The notes under the pieces are model-generated. The model was not told where the DNA came from. It did no database searches and was given only the letters and a program-made list of their open reading frames with translations. From Nephrocerus scutellatus (Eukaryota; Arthropoda; Insecta; Diptera; Pipunculidae), in contig OX352764.1 of NCBI GenBank assembly GCA_947095585.1, positions 8,913,001 to 8,977,000 of the forward strand: 64,000 bases of DNA, read 5' to 3'. This document shows positions 24,601 to 33,870 of the stretch, piece by piece (within the stretch, counting starts at the first letter, position 1; every line of letters starts with the position of its first letter). The translations under genes were made by a program, and so were the position numbers.

Positions 24601-26492
24601 CCTCCGTACTCATCAAGTAGCTAGAGTATTAAATGATCTTAATATTCCTTCTATAGTTTTGAAGAGGTGTTCTTCAACGTTTGCCCATTGCCCCTGTGCA
24701 TGCTTTCCAATTTATCTTGTTCTTCTGGAGTCTTCCCAAGGAATTGGAAAACAGCCTTTGTCGAGCCTGTTCCTAAAAAAGGCGAACCGTCATCTCTTTC
24801 CTCGGATTGCGCTTACATCCATACTTTCTAAAAACATGGAAACGCTCATCAATCGTAAGCTTATGCAATACGTTAAATCTCAGGAAATCCTTAGCGACCG
24901 GCAGTCTGGTTTTCGAAGGCAACGTTCTAAAGGTGATCTGATGTCATATCTCACTGAAAAGTGGAACCAGTCTATTCACAAATTTGGTGAAAGTAAAATT
25001 GTTGCACTAGATATTTCCAAGGCATTTGACAGAGTCTGGCATCAAGCTCTTTTGTCGAAAATGAATTGATAAGACCCTGCTTGTTTGGACTAGTAACTAC
25101 CTTTCTGACCGTTCAGTTCAGGTCGTATTTGACGGTTTCAAATCCAGTGTTCACCGCCAAACGCCGGTGCTCCCCACGGCTCTGTTTTGTCTTCGACACT
25201 CTTTCTCATTTTCATTGATGATCTCCTATCCACTATCCTATCCTAAGATGCCTATCCTATGAATAAATCCTGCATCAAAGAAAGTGAAAAACTCGCAAGA
25301 CTCGGTATGTGTGTCAACAATAAGCTTCATTGGAATGACCACATATTCGCCATAGCTAAGAATGCTGTGAAATGTTTAGGTTTTCTAAAAACGGTGCAAG
25401 ATGTATATTCACTCCTTCAGACTTGGCTGCTATTTACATATGACTTGTAAATAGTCCCTAAACTTGAATACAACTGTTTTGTCTGGGCAGGTGCTCCCAA
25501 GACCGCATTGCATCTACTCGACAGAATTCAGAACCGCGCGATTAAACTTATTGGTGACTTAAATTTCGCGAAAACAATCGAATCGCTTGAACATCGTAGG
25601 AATGTTTCCTGCTTGTCACTGTTTTATCGCTTTTTCCATAAGCGGTGTACAAAAGAAGTATCCAGATGCATACCGCCCATCCTCCACCCCAATCGAAATA
25701 CCCGTGCCTCAACGGCTCTACCATTAGGCATATCTTCGGACGTACCAACCAATTTAGAGATTCCTTCTTTAGCCGCACAATAATTATGTGGAATGAATTG
25801 CCGTATTTGTATGATCTACAGTCATTGAAGACACATGTGCATAGACATCCCATATTTTCCTCTCCTTAAATTCCGAACGCCCACGCTTTGCTAAGCATTA
25901 TAAAGGTGCAAACCCCTTGAGCGTATGAACATTATATAAAAAAAGAGAGAATTAAATAAATATTATAAAACATGTCATCAAACCCCTTTGACATATAAAA
26001 TTATGATAACATAATGGCGGACTTTTAATAAGAAAAACTGAACATTAATAATATCCTGTAGAGGAATTACTCATTCTTACATCTCTCTTGGAAAACACTG
26101 TAATTAACCATTCACCTGTAATTAACCATAACAGCAGAAATCCCACATTAATAAGTTAAAAGTCCTGTTTGTTGAGATGCAGTCTCCAAATCACACCATC
26201 CTCATAATACATCAGCAAAAATGACAAGCGACTTACCATCTCCCGGATCATAGACGGCCCTCTCGCTGATTTCCCCAGAATTATGTGGTTCAAATGATAC
26301 AGTTCCGGCTGGCGGCATCGCTGGTGAAGCATCAGCATAACGTAACAGTCCAGCAGCTCCCCCAGCTGGCGCCAATGGGTGTCGAGATGATGGCGTTGAT
26401 GCTACAAATGTTATTACATGTTCGAAACAGAACATCGCCGCAATCCATATCAACACGGCGCGACAGATAGTGCCTCCTTCCATTGAAGACAT
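12453..26492 (-). CDS. Putative secreted neuropeptide/prohormone precursor, 4 exons, 261 aa
   Basis: Four minus-strand exons join without a break: 26492-26237, 18497-18304, 18140-17977 and 12624-12453 (786 nt, 261 aa plus stop). All junctions are GT-AG and the phases agree (1, 0, 2). The product has a signal peptide (hydrophobic core AVLIWIAAMFCF), an acidic middle with a helix-prone segment (DYVDNVINDLDLPQKYEL), and a basic region with dibasic sites (AKR/SRYYRR/YPWKR/HSRNR). The C-terminal segment has exactly two Cys (RYACTPS and VNFCNRKR) and ends IFTNIRFLG-stop, so a terminal Gly could supply an amide. This layout suits a peptide-hormone precursor, but I do not recognise the family and give no symbol. 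Introns 1 (7.7 kb) and 3 (5.4 kb) are filled with retroelement debris. Exon joining is inferred from splice signals and phase, not transcripts. Confidence 0.72.
12625..13194. other. Intron 3 of prohormone-like gene, 3' part
   Basis: AT-rich. The frame at 12760-13014 on the minus strand lacks motifs and is not called. Retroelement debris begins at 13195. Confidence 0.5.
13195..13480 (-). mobile_element. CR1-like RT fragment
   Basis: Down the minus strand: ETKVVALIFLRMFD (from ..KVVALDISKAFDR), then, after a frameshift, AGIPQGSVVSDT, the RT motif equivalent to AGVPQGSVLSPT. Same family as the copies at 15.8, 24.4 and 48.9 kb. Inactive. Confidence 0.6.
13481..14859. other. Intron 3 sequence without recognised gene
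   Basis: AT-rich. Frames at 13405-13674, 14275-14496 (minus) and 14569-14832 (plus) show no domain. Retroelement sequence starts at about 14860. Confidence 0.4.
14860..15745 (+). mobile_element. RTE-like RT fragment, decayed
   Basis: Across frames the plus strand reads WTNEIMPDEWNLNIV, RITLLNMTYKILSAVL, LINNLIGPY, then IYADDNYIISKAQQAA (catalytic YADD box) and FGRFERKILWTIFG. These follow RTE/BovB-type order. Many stops and frameshifts are present, and it abuts the CR1-like copy that starts at about 15775. Confidence 0.65.
15559..15656 (+). repeat. ~51-bp direct tandem duplication
   Basis: The segment beginning ggaccactacgaa at 15559 is repeated from 15610 with only a few differences, both ending in ctctatggtgcttgta. 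It is a local duplication within the RTE-like remnant. Confidence 0.8.
15775..17745 (+). mobile_element. CR1-like non-LTR retrotransposon, EN and RT, decayed
   Basis: An apurinic endonuclease part (RRGLAIYVRSDV, LYRSPN, AGDFNVHNSGWLRHS, SDHCVVSDN) is followed by RT: SYRPIALTSIISKVMETLIN, RQYGFRGQRSTGDLM, VALNISKAFDRVWHQALLSK (catalytic Asp changed to Asn in the VALDIS box), IAGVP, then LRWNDHIFAVTKNAAECLGF and YKAFVRLKLEYN. Stops and shifts split it, and the region between EN and RT is deleted. The 3' part ends near gcaaaccccttttcg, as in the 24.4 kb copy. It lies in intron 3 of the prohormone-like gene, antisense to it. Confidence 0.85.
17977..18140 (-). CDS. Prohormone-like gene, exon 3 (dibasic region)
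   Basis: The acceptor is TTTTTTGCAG in phase 0. The exon encodes DPTVDTLPVVYVEESPAED, then a basic tail with AKR, YYRR and WKRHSRNR, likely processing sites for proprotein convertases. The donor is CGAAG/GTAAAT, phase 2. Confidence 0.75.
18141..18303 (-). other. Intron 2 of prohormone-like gene (163 bp)
   Basis: Donor GTAAAC and acceptor TTTTTTGCAG bound a short AT-rich intron with an in-frame stop near its start. Confidence 0.65.
18304..18497 (-). CDS. Prohormone-like gene, exon 2
   Basis: The acceptor is TTTTCCCTCAG. Two bases complete the Glu codon begun in exon 1, then LLRALKAEEAAVVAAMPQDN, DNVINDLDLPQKYEL and KSAILMKLLE. The donor is GAG/GTAAAC, phase 0. Reading through the donor instead gives nine more codons (VNDNSNTEE) and a stop at 18276-18274, so retaining the 163-bp intron would end the protein early. 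Confidence 0.75.
18498..19359. other. Intron 1 of prohormone-like gene, 3' part
   Basis: AT-rich with no recognised gene; the plus-strand frame at 18687-18884 has no motif. Confidence 0.45.
19360..20450 (+). mobile_element. Jockey-like non-LTR element, decayed EN and RT
   Basis: An endonuclease piece reads ITAGDFNA..HIHWG, then FISSGKQTCWPTN and DLIDFFIVK (19370-19560). RT pieces from 20110 read EIKAGVT (from AGVPQGS), PICPN, TAIIAIGKTADELAQNL and DINNWKNKWQIKI. The FADD box and other parts are shifted or lost. Confidence 0.7.
20455..22179 (+). mobile_element. LOA-like non-LTR element, RT to 3' end with CCTAA repeats
   Basis: It starts with WREGKVV, KDYRPISLISFLF, then jumps by internal deletion to the CRGTPQGGV block, YADDVAIAVSGK, KYLGLILDRKLSWKPNI, LYTAVVKPTRLYGLTVWW (21003-21338), RNase H LYTDGSKTYKGVGGGVFSK with QAEIMAI and a DELAKHG motif (21330-21696), and a C-terminal piece to 21948. 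The 3' end is intact and closes with (AACCT)n at 22161-22179. RNase H keeps YTDGS but the SD-A Asp region is deleted. Collinear with 10440-11895. Lies in intron 1 of the prohormone-like gene. Confidence 0.85.
22161..22179 (+). repeat. (AACCT)n short tandem repeat at LOA-like 3' end
   Basis: Nearly four perfect AACCT units follow cagccacttc. A related, shorter tail is seen, inverted, at 48219-48237 on another copy of the same 3' end. Confidence 0.85.
22180..24429. other. Intron 1 of prohormone-like gene, middle part
   Basis: AT-rich, no gene recognised. The 132-codon minus frame at 23759-24157 was examined and has no splice pattern or motif matching the neighbours. Confidence 0.4.
24430..25945 (+). 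mobile_element. CR1-like non-LTR retrotransposon, RT and 3' end, decayed
   Basis: Pieces in order: LVAQHFAASTTLPY, VLNDLNIPSIVLKRCSS, NWKTAFVEPVPKKGE, RIALTSILSKNMETLINRKL, RQSGFRRQRSKGDLMSYL, KIVALDISKAFDRVWHQAL, then WNDHIFAIAKNAVKCLGF and HLLDRIQNRAIKLIGDL..SLEHRRNVSCLSLFYRF. It ends with an A-rich tail after 25925. The YADD segment around 25240 is deleted and stops are frequent. Same family as 15.8 kb. Confidence 0.85.
25946..26236. other. Intron 1 of prohormone-like gene, 5' end
   Basis: The donor GTAAGT lies at 26236-26231 on the minus strand; nothing else is recognised. Confidence 0.5.
26237..26492 (-). CDS. Prohormone-like gene, exon 1 (start, signal peptide)
   Basis: The ATG at 26492 lies in the good fly context CAAA-ATG; a second in-frame ATG follows three codons on. 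It encodes MSSMEGGTICRAVLIWIAAM and a further hydrophobic run to about residue 30, with likely cleavage near VAS/TPSS. A Pro/Ala-rich stretch follows, ending RAVYDPGD. The donor is GATG/GTAAGT, leaving phase 1. Confidence 0.75.
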
Positions 26493-26882
26493 TTTGTGTT
26501 TGTGATTGTTCTTTTGTATGTTGGTACGTGTGGTTAGCAGGTTAGCACTGTCTCCTATTGTGCCTTGAGTTTCGAATGACGTCTGTGGTGATGCTTACTT
26601 CTATCTTCCTGAAAATGAGCCAGAAGATTTACAGCATCAATTAATGTTGGGTTGAATGGAAGAATTGATGTGTTCTCTTTGGTTAAATTGTGTGGGAAGT
26701 TAATACCAGTTAATTAAGATAAATAACGTGGCGTTTGAAGGGCGAGCATAGCATAGCTAGGGTGGTTTGCTACATTTATCTATTTAAGTTGGCTCAGTTT
26801 AAGGCTGACTTACATACACATGTACACTATATAATATTGGTACTGTGACAATTATTAAAAAACATGCTAGTGTAGGATATAA
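26493..26882 (-). promoter_or_regulatory. Presumed promoter/5' UTR of prohormone-like gene
   Basis: This is the only non-repetitive DNA upstream of the ATG before mariner debris begins. I cannot place a TATA box or initiator with confidence, and a non-coding upstream exon cannot be excluded. Confidence 0.3.
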
Positions 26883-27480
26883 TACGAGGGTGGATTGAAA
26901 ACTTTGCGGCCTACCATAAAAATCATTTTAATTCTAAATGGGTGTCTCTCCCTTCTTAATTTTCAACATCTCAAGAATGACTCTAAAAAGTTTTATTCTT
27001 TAGTTGAGGTCACAAGTGAAGCGAAGTTAGAAAGTGGGTAGACAAATTCAACGAGGAAGAGAGAGTGTTGAAGACGAGCACCTTAGTGGAAGATCAGCAA
27101 CCTTAACGACTGGTTAAAAACACGAAAAATATTTGTGATCTGATTATTGGAGACCGGAGATTGAAGATAAACGAGATAGCTGAGATTGTATCTAGGGGCC
27201 TAAAGTATAATTCAAAATTAACATGTGTTGTTGGAGAACTTAGAAGGTAGGTTACGCAATTTATACTGGTTGAACAAAAACGCCATCAAATGACGCTGTC
27301 TATCGAGTATTTCAAATCAACCCAGATGAACTTTTGCCGTATTGGTGACGACAGAGTAGACATATGGGTTCATAACTTTACCCCTGAGACTAAAAAGCAA
27401 TCAAGAGAGTGAAGAAGATCTGCATCACTAGCGCAGAAGAAAGCTTAGATTAAACTATCGGCAGTAAAGTTGATGAATGT
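26883..27480 (+). mobile_element. Mariner element remnant
   Basis: It starts with the terminal repeat TACGAGGGTGGATTGAAAAC, then fragments of transposase in several frames: GRSAT, a helix-turn-helix-like ..DRRLKINEIAEIV, FQINPDELL, then pieces from the HHFTPETK..QS region. The 3' half is missing where the Tc1-like copy begins. Confidence 0.65.
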
Positions 27481-29050
27481 TGAAGGGTTTTTCAATAGGG
27501 ACATAACAATTTTGTATCAATTTTGTATTTTTATCATGGTGAAGTTTTAGAACGAGCAACATTGGGATATTATTAAAAATTACTACCGAAATTCTGACTG
27601 GGTCGTCGCAACCTTAAGAGCGGCTGCTCCGGTTTTCTATCGTAATAATCGTCTCACCGGACAGACTGTGCGTGCTAGAGTGGATACATTCGATTCAACT
27701 TATTGACTATTTAATGTTCCTGTGCCAGTGAGACGACGCACTGGTCGAAGCACCGCAAATATTCCAGCCGTAATTACTTCAGTTCAAAATGAGCCAAGGC
27801 AGTCGATTTCACGCCGTTCATGGGGATTGGGAATCTCTCAGTCCACATTGTGGCGAATTTTGTATAAAGATCTTGGTCTACACCTTAACAAGATCAAACT
27901 ACCTTAATAACTAAAGTCTCTTGATCATTTGAAGTGCCGAAACTTCAGCGATTGGACCCTGCAAAAGTTTGAAGAAAATCCGGCATTTAATCATCTTCAG
28001 CTATGAAGTTCATTTTTGGCTTAATGGCTTTGTCAATAAGCAAAATATGCAAAACCCAAGTGAGCTTCAAGGGACTCCATTGCATACACAAAAAGTGACC
28101 GTCTGGAGGGGATTTCAAGCCGGAGGTGTGATAGGACGGTATTTTTTCGTTGATGAAAATGATCGCCATGTTATGGTCAGTGTATAGTTCGCTATCGTAC
28201 CATGTTGGAAGATTATTTTTGGCCAGAATTGGATGGACTTGACATCTCTACTGTAATATGTGATTCCAACAAGTTGGTGCCACATGCCACTCAGCTAGCC
28301 AAACAATAATTGATCTATTGAAGGGAAAATTCGATAATTGCGTTATTTTGAGAAATGGTCCAATCGAATGGCCAACACGCTAATGCGATTTAACGCCGTT
28401 GGTTTTATTTTTAAAAACTTTTATTTAACTTGACCTGACCCTTTTTTTGTCTGTATATTCGACCTATTTGAGGTCCTTTCTAACCACCTTGCACTTTACC
28501 TAGAGAGCAGAAATTTTGTGAGTGTCGCAGTCCAAAATAGCATTTTTTATATTCCGAGTATAACGCATACCGCTATCGCGTGTGGCCTGTGTGATGGGTT
28601 GAATATTTTTTTTCGACTTCTTTGAGGTCCTTTTTTACCGTGTAGAAACCTAGAGAGCTGAAATTTTGTGAGCGGCTTAATGTCAATCATCCATTTTGAT
28701 ATCCCGCTTTTGACACGCTTCGCAAGTTGCGTGTGGCGCATGTGAAGCGTGGAAAAAAGAAAATCCTTTGAAATAGCCCCGACCTTAAAAACAGATATTT
28801 TGGCCATGAATACCAAATAATAAACGACTGTACATCGATGTATATATAAAAGTTTATACGAAAAACGAAGTTTTTTTTACATTTACTTGTTATATGGTTA
28901 TGTTAAGATTTATGCCAACAAGCCACCAACGTACAAGGAGGTCAGGAACATTATCGGACGCGAAATTGCCAACTGCCCGGCCGACGTATGTGCAAGAGTG
29001 GTGGAAAATTGGCTCCACATAATCGACCTCGGATTACTATTGCTGTTGAA
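27481..29050 (+). mobile_element. Tc1/mariner-type transposase copy split by another repeat
   Basis: It starts with an end-like agggtttttcaataggg (27484). Transposase pieces: HWDIIKNYYRNSDWVVATLR, TGRSTANIPAV, SISRRSWGLGISQSTLWRIL, then SYEVHFWLNGFVNKQ, HTQKVTVW, YFFVDENDRHV, YFWPELDGLD and RNGPIEWPTR. The Asp of the usual SDE-HF motif is Tyr, and the Asp of QQDGATCH is Val, so both readable catalytic Asp positions are lost. After 28409 the reading is interrupted by a different repeat and resumes at about 28889 with GYVKIYANKPPTYKEV and ADVCARVVENWLH. Confidence 0.8.
28410..28888 (+). repeat. GCGTGTGG-rich dispersed repeat inserted in transposase
   Basis: It contains two related blocks with 'gaggtcctttyta', 'gagagc(a/t)gaaattttgtgag' and 'cgcgtgtggc', then ggaaaaaagaaaat, acagatattttggc, caaataataaa.gactg, tgtatata.aaagttt and cgaaaaacgaag. 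Copies recur at 41290-41670 and, inverted and interrupted, at 51490-52400. It encodes nothing recognisable. The transposase reading continues on both sides, so the borders are good to within a few bases. Confidence 0.75.
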
Positions 29051-30444
29051 TATGTCCACCAACCTAAAAAGCATTTGGGGGATATCCACCGTGTGACTAT
29101 ATATTATAAATTAGGAGGTCAAAGACCGATTAAAGAGGTCGAAGCTGCAGTAAACCTTTTCAAAAAGAAAATCTTTCAATCCGCCCGCATCGTTCACATG
29201 TCCATCAATTAAAAGTTTCGTACTAATTATTTAAGCATCCATATAAAAATTAACCTCGTGTGGGATGAACAAAATCGCAATTGTAACAAAGTTAGGGAGA
29301 TGGTAGAGCTAAAGCACCTATTAATATTATTGTAGCATCAAAGATGGATTTACTTAACAGCTATTAAGGATATTGCTTACTTAGGCGACAACACACTGAA
29401 TCTTCTGTATAATATTCTAATATCGGTAACATGTAATTAATTCCCTAATTCACTTATATTTCCTAAGGCGCTTTTGACAACAAGGGGAAACGTTTGTATC
29501 TTTGTGAAATAACACTTATTGCTGGTGTTTGTTGTTGCTATGAGTATAATAATATACACAACTGCTTGAGCTTGACAACCAATTCAATTCCATAAATAAA
29601 TGTTGTCACACTGTCACTTTGTCAGCGTGTCAAAAGCGAATCCTTCGATGGTTATTCGGTTAATTTAGTCGTCCGTACTGACTGATGCTATCTGTTACTT
29701 TTCGGAAATTGCCATTATTTGTTTTCATTTGGGTGAAAGGAAAGGAAAGTCGGTGGGATGTTATTGGCTGCTTCATTTATTCTATGAATTAAAACATACT
29801 CCGTTAAATGATTGTTGCTTGATGGGAAGAGTAAATATAAATGAAGACATCGTCTTTGACATGTCACGCTTTGTTTGTTTAATTATTGTAGTTGAGTATT
29901 TATTTTCTTTCTGGTAGGATTTCTACGAGTTTCAAAGATCAAAGTTAGTTGCATCACCATATCCACCATAAGTTGTGAATTTAATGGCCGACCGATAGAT
30001 TTCCAAGCAGGAAATTCATAGAATTAAGAAAACTTCTTTATATCCTTTATCAAAACAAATTAAAACAAATAAAATTTTGTCGAAAAGATCGCGTCTGAGA
30101 GAGTAGTGCCGGAAATTGTTACCTAAACTTCGGTTCCGTCATCTTTGTCGTATGATATAGTATTCCGTAATCTACGAGTATTATATGCTATAATGCGCTC
30201 AGACACCTTTTCCTGTGAACTACGAATCGCCCAGTCATACGAATACTGTGATCTACGCATCGCTCTGACATGCACATTCTGTGATATACCCATAAAAACT
30301 CCATATTCTCGGTCTCCACACGTTGCGACTTGCTGCGCTTTGTAGAAGACCACAGACCGGACATAATCCCTTATAAGCGAGACGAAGCTTAACGCAAGAC
30401 ATAAATTAGAATTTATAAACTACGAATTTATGTAGGCAGATAGA
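29051..30444. other. Intergenic stretch, no gene recognised
   Basis: AT-rich. 30160-30270 has short imperfect repeats of the type 'ctacgaatcgc..ctacgcatcgc'. No frame has a recognisable product. Confidence 0.35.
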
Positions 30445-31080
30445 AAGATTCGAGGTGGTGGAACAGCAGTGCCGATCCGGAAACCACTAAGTTTCAAAAT
30501 TGTTTATAAGAGCGAGGTTGCAAACTTCAATTGTCTACAGAAAACTGCCACTTTGACATAATGGTTGTCTTCATATAATATCTGTAAACACGCCGCCAAC
30601 AGATAATCAGTTTCAGATTCAAAATGCGATGACAGCATCCTGGTGTAATCTAGTGAGACTCAAGTGACTCTTGAAAAATGTGAAAACCCTACTGGAACAA
30701 CAATTCCGAAACAGTATTAACAATTATTGGAAGCAGCAAGCAGAAAACATTATAAAGTGTGACTCAAAAATAAATCGTTCTCGAAAATAAATCGACTTTA
30801 TAAGCCTCGTAATGTTCTTACAGTGCCGGAATTGAAGATACTCGTACCAATTCCTTCAAACAATCTCATTTCTCGAGCGGGAATCGATAGCAGAACGACA
30901 CCAATCGACAACTTTGTTGTTAGCGAGGGTTTGGAGAAGCTTAAACTTATTAGACCGCATTTGGAAACGATGCACCAAATAGGAAACTTCCCGAGTAATT
31001 CTGCTGATACGGTACATGAAAGCTGACGAACTAACGCAAGACCAAACAAAGAACTTCTTTATGACGATGATCGACACTGC
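30445..31080 (+). mobile_element. Jockey-like element fragment (EN and linker)
   Basis: An endonuclease start reads GGGTAVPIRKPLSFKIVYKS. Downstream is the EN-RT linker: INRLYKPRNVLTVPELKILV, then PIDNFVVSEGLEKLKLI and PHLETMHQIGNF. Stops and shifts are present. Confidence 0.55.
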
Positions 31081-31369
31081 CTATTTCAGGAAACTGACGC
31101 CAAGCCCTTAACATGGGTCGAATTACGACATCAGTTAACGAGTTACGTTAAGGAGTGATCGAGTATTTAAATTTGGATGATCACTACTCGTCACTCGTTC
31201 ACGTAAGCGATTATGCCAAATCAATATTATTCAACCACGTATTATTCAGATACGTGTGTGGTAATTAGACACCAGGCTTAGAAACATTCCAAATATCGTG
31301 TTAAAACACCTTTCTGTCGAAATCATACAGAAAGACTGCGTAATTTTAATAACTTGCTCGACATTAACA

Positions 31370-31570
31370 TTGAATGAAACTATAGGCCAATAAATCTCTT
31401 CGGTAATATCGGGAAAGTTTTAGTGATGATTATTAGCAAGTCTATTTTGAAGGTCCCGCAATACACCAAGCAATTCATGAACTAATAGTGCAAGTATGGA
31501 AGGAAGAAGCGATGCCAGAACACTGGCGAAGGGGCATCTTGTACCCTGTACCTTGTAAATAAGAAAGGAG
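31370..31570 (+). mobile_element. RTE-like RT fragment
   Basis: YRPINLFGNIGKVL is followed by HQAIHELIVQVWKEEAMPEH and WRRGILYPV..KKGDIE. The pieces appear in reversed order relative to intact RT, so the fragment is rearranged or frameshifted. Confidence 0.5.
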
Positions 31571-31574
31571 ATAT

Positions 31575-32048
31575 TGAGCTTCTGAAGCTTGGTTGCCGTT
31601 GTCCGTTTCGGCCACCACACGATTGCCACGTACGTGATAATGGAACTCACCATCATTGTATCCAGTTTATTATTTTTTGATTTAAAACTTCCAGTTCTAA
31701 ATCCGTAAAGGCGTCTACTGTCTCAACTGGCCATAGTGGGGCGCTCAATGGCAGACTTGATATGAGAATTACAGCTAAATAAGCCAAGCTAAGCCGAGGA
31801 TGACGCCGAGATATTTAACCTGACTGGAATAAAGTAAAGTGGTGCCTTTGATGGTTATAAGTCTTAGATTGACCAGTCTTCTTTTTGTAAAAGGCTCTCG
31901 GACGGTGATTGACGAATAGTCCTTCCGTGCTTTACCATTCGAAAACGTGTAGTAAAGCACTTCACATGAGACTAGAGATGATCGTGCTGTGTTTACCACT
32001 AATAAGAAAAGCCAAATCATCCGCATAATCAATGGAGATGTAGCCTAT
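31575..32048 (-). mobile_element. LOA/R1-like RT fragment
   Basis: Minus-strand pieces correspond to the YADD-downstream region (DDLAFL-like DDLxF, SSLVSCEVLYYTFSNGKARK, STITVREP, TIKGTTLLYSSQVKYLGVIL) and then ITYVAIVWW..ATKLQKL. It matches 1208-1700 of the copy at 900-2345, giving the same family and orientation. Confidence 0.7.
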
Positions 32049-32049
32049 T

Positions 32050-32285
32050 CTCTGTAGAACTTTTAAAATTTTTATATGGGCGTCCCTCGACCCTTGAGCC
32101 CAATAACTATCAAATTTTAATAGAAAGTATGGTAATCGGAGATAAACATAGGTCTTTGAATAAAATCGGTTTTTAGAAAGTGGATTAAAAATTGATCACA
32201 AGATTTGGCCATCCATCCAGCCAGCCACAAACAAACACACAAGCACTCTGACACGCGAACTTACTAGTAATATACATAGAGACAA
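32050..32285 (+). repeat. 119-bp family repeat, about two units with 3' tail
   Basis: It contains the 'atgggcgtccctcga' and 'atcggagataaaca' blocks and a tail ending acgcgaacttactagtaata, as in the array at 3.5-4.1 kb. Confidence 0.65.
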
Positions 32286-33507
32286 AAAAAATATTCTGTT
32301 GTATCCTCATGTCTTAAGATAAAAGGGTAGGTGTTCAATGTTGTTATCATTAAAAAGTTGTGCTCTCTATTTAAAGGCTGCTGCGTGGTAATCTCACCAG
32401 AAGAGGTTTTTGAAGAAAGCAACAAAAACCAACAGAAACGTGTACACTCCTGATGTGGCTTAAGGGCAATAAAAGACTAAAGTTGCTATCTGCACTGGGC
32501 ATGGATATAAAAGAGAGTAATAAAAAAAACTTAACAGCTCAGGAAAAACGGAACGGATTCTATTTAACTGTGTCTTCCAAACTAATGAAAATGTACAACA
32601 TCTTGCTCTGCCTGTGGCTGTTACTCTTTTCCTTAACTATTACATAGGACAAAAAACAGATTTATTGCTTAAGGATATTTTGCGTTTTGTTTTGTTTTGA
32701 ACATGAATCGTCAATCTAATGTGGTCTGAACTGAACCTTTAGAAGGAGGCGTAAGAACAGATACAAAAAAGGATGGCATATATTCGAATGTATGAACACA
32801 TGAGTTTCCTGCAACTCTGCACTTTTGTTTTTTATTTACGTAACATTGATGGTTCACAATTTCCTGTAAAAAATTCATTATAAATTATGATGTTTGTTGT
32901 ACAGTTTGGATAATGGATAGGATAACTATGATGTGTAGAATAATAATTTTGTTCACTGCTTTTCTGAGAATATTTTACTGATATTGATGGCGCCGCATGG
33001 AATTGTTTTTCGCTTAATTTATGTTTTGTTTCCCGCGAAATTATTTTTTGTTTTCCAATGGCCGTCCATCGACCACGTCCATCATCCGGAAAGTAATTGA
33101 TATTCACTGCAACTTGTTGGACGCCGTGTGACAGCAGTTTTTAATTTTCTTCCAGTTTTTTTGTAAGGTTTTTGTTTTCTGTTTGCTGCGTGAGAAGTAA
33201 ATTCGCTTGATTTGTATCTTCGGCGTTGAAATGAAAATTGAAGACAGACAAATAAATTTCGCTTGTGTGGAATATGCATGTCCGCATACTAAATAGATCC
33301 TTTTAACATTTCATTAAAAATCCATTGAATTGTACCAGCAAAGCGATTATTAAACAAACTCGTTTATATATGAGAGAAGATTGCGGTATGCCTACATTTG
33401 ACATTTATAAATTACAATTTGGACATACATTTATTCAACAGGATTGAAGTTAATTGCGATTTGTTTGACATTTCAACTCGTCTATAATCGTTATAATTTG
33501 GCCGTAA
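32286..33507. other. AT-rich stretch, no gene recognised
   Basis: Small frames at 32453-32647 (plus) and 32832-33279 (minus) carry no motif and no convincing splice structure. Confidence 0.4.
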
Positions 33508-33625
33508 AACCGGGATCTAGTTGTGGCATCTCGCAAAAAATTTCTGCACCAGTCCCAATTTCGAGCCGATATCGTCCCGTTTGGCACACCCCTATACTCC
33601 GGGTGTCCTAGTCAACGCCATATTT
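33508..33625 (-). mobile_element. RTE-like 3' end fragment
   Basis: ctcgcaaaaaatttctgca, ccaatttcgagccgatatcg and gtcaacgccat match the 3' end of the RTE-like copy at 37168-37485. Confidence 0.65.
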
Positions 33626-33870
33626 TCATCATAGGAGGATGGATGGTTGGCTTTTTTGGTAAAATTAAATGTTACTAAGATTAATGGAACCCATCCTAGC
33701 TTTACCAAAATAATAATCTCAGAAGGTCATTTTTATAGAAGTGTTCGTAATTGTCCGGAGATGAGAAAAAAACTTGGAAATTTTTTTTTCGGTAAAAACT
33801 TGGAATATTTGGGAAAAACTGAAAACATTCAGTTTTCCATGGGATTTATTTATGAACTCGCGACTATAAC

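Noticed and set aside
30123..30353. Frames on both strands at 30.1-30.35 kb
   Set aside because: They come from short imperfect repeats and no protein family is recognisable.
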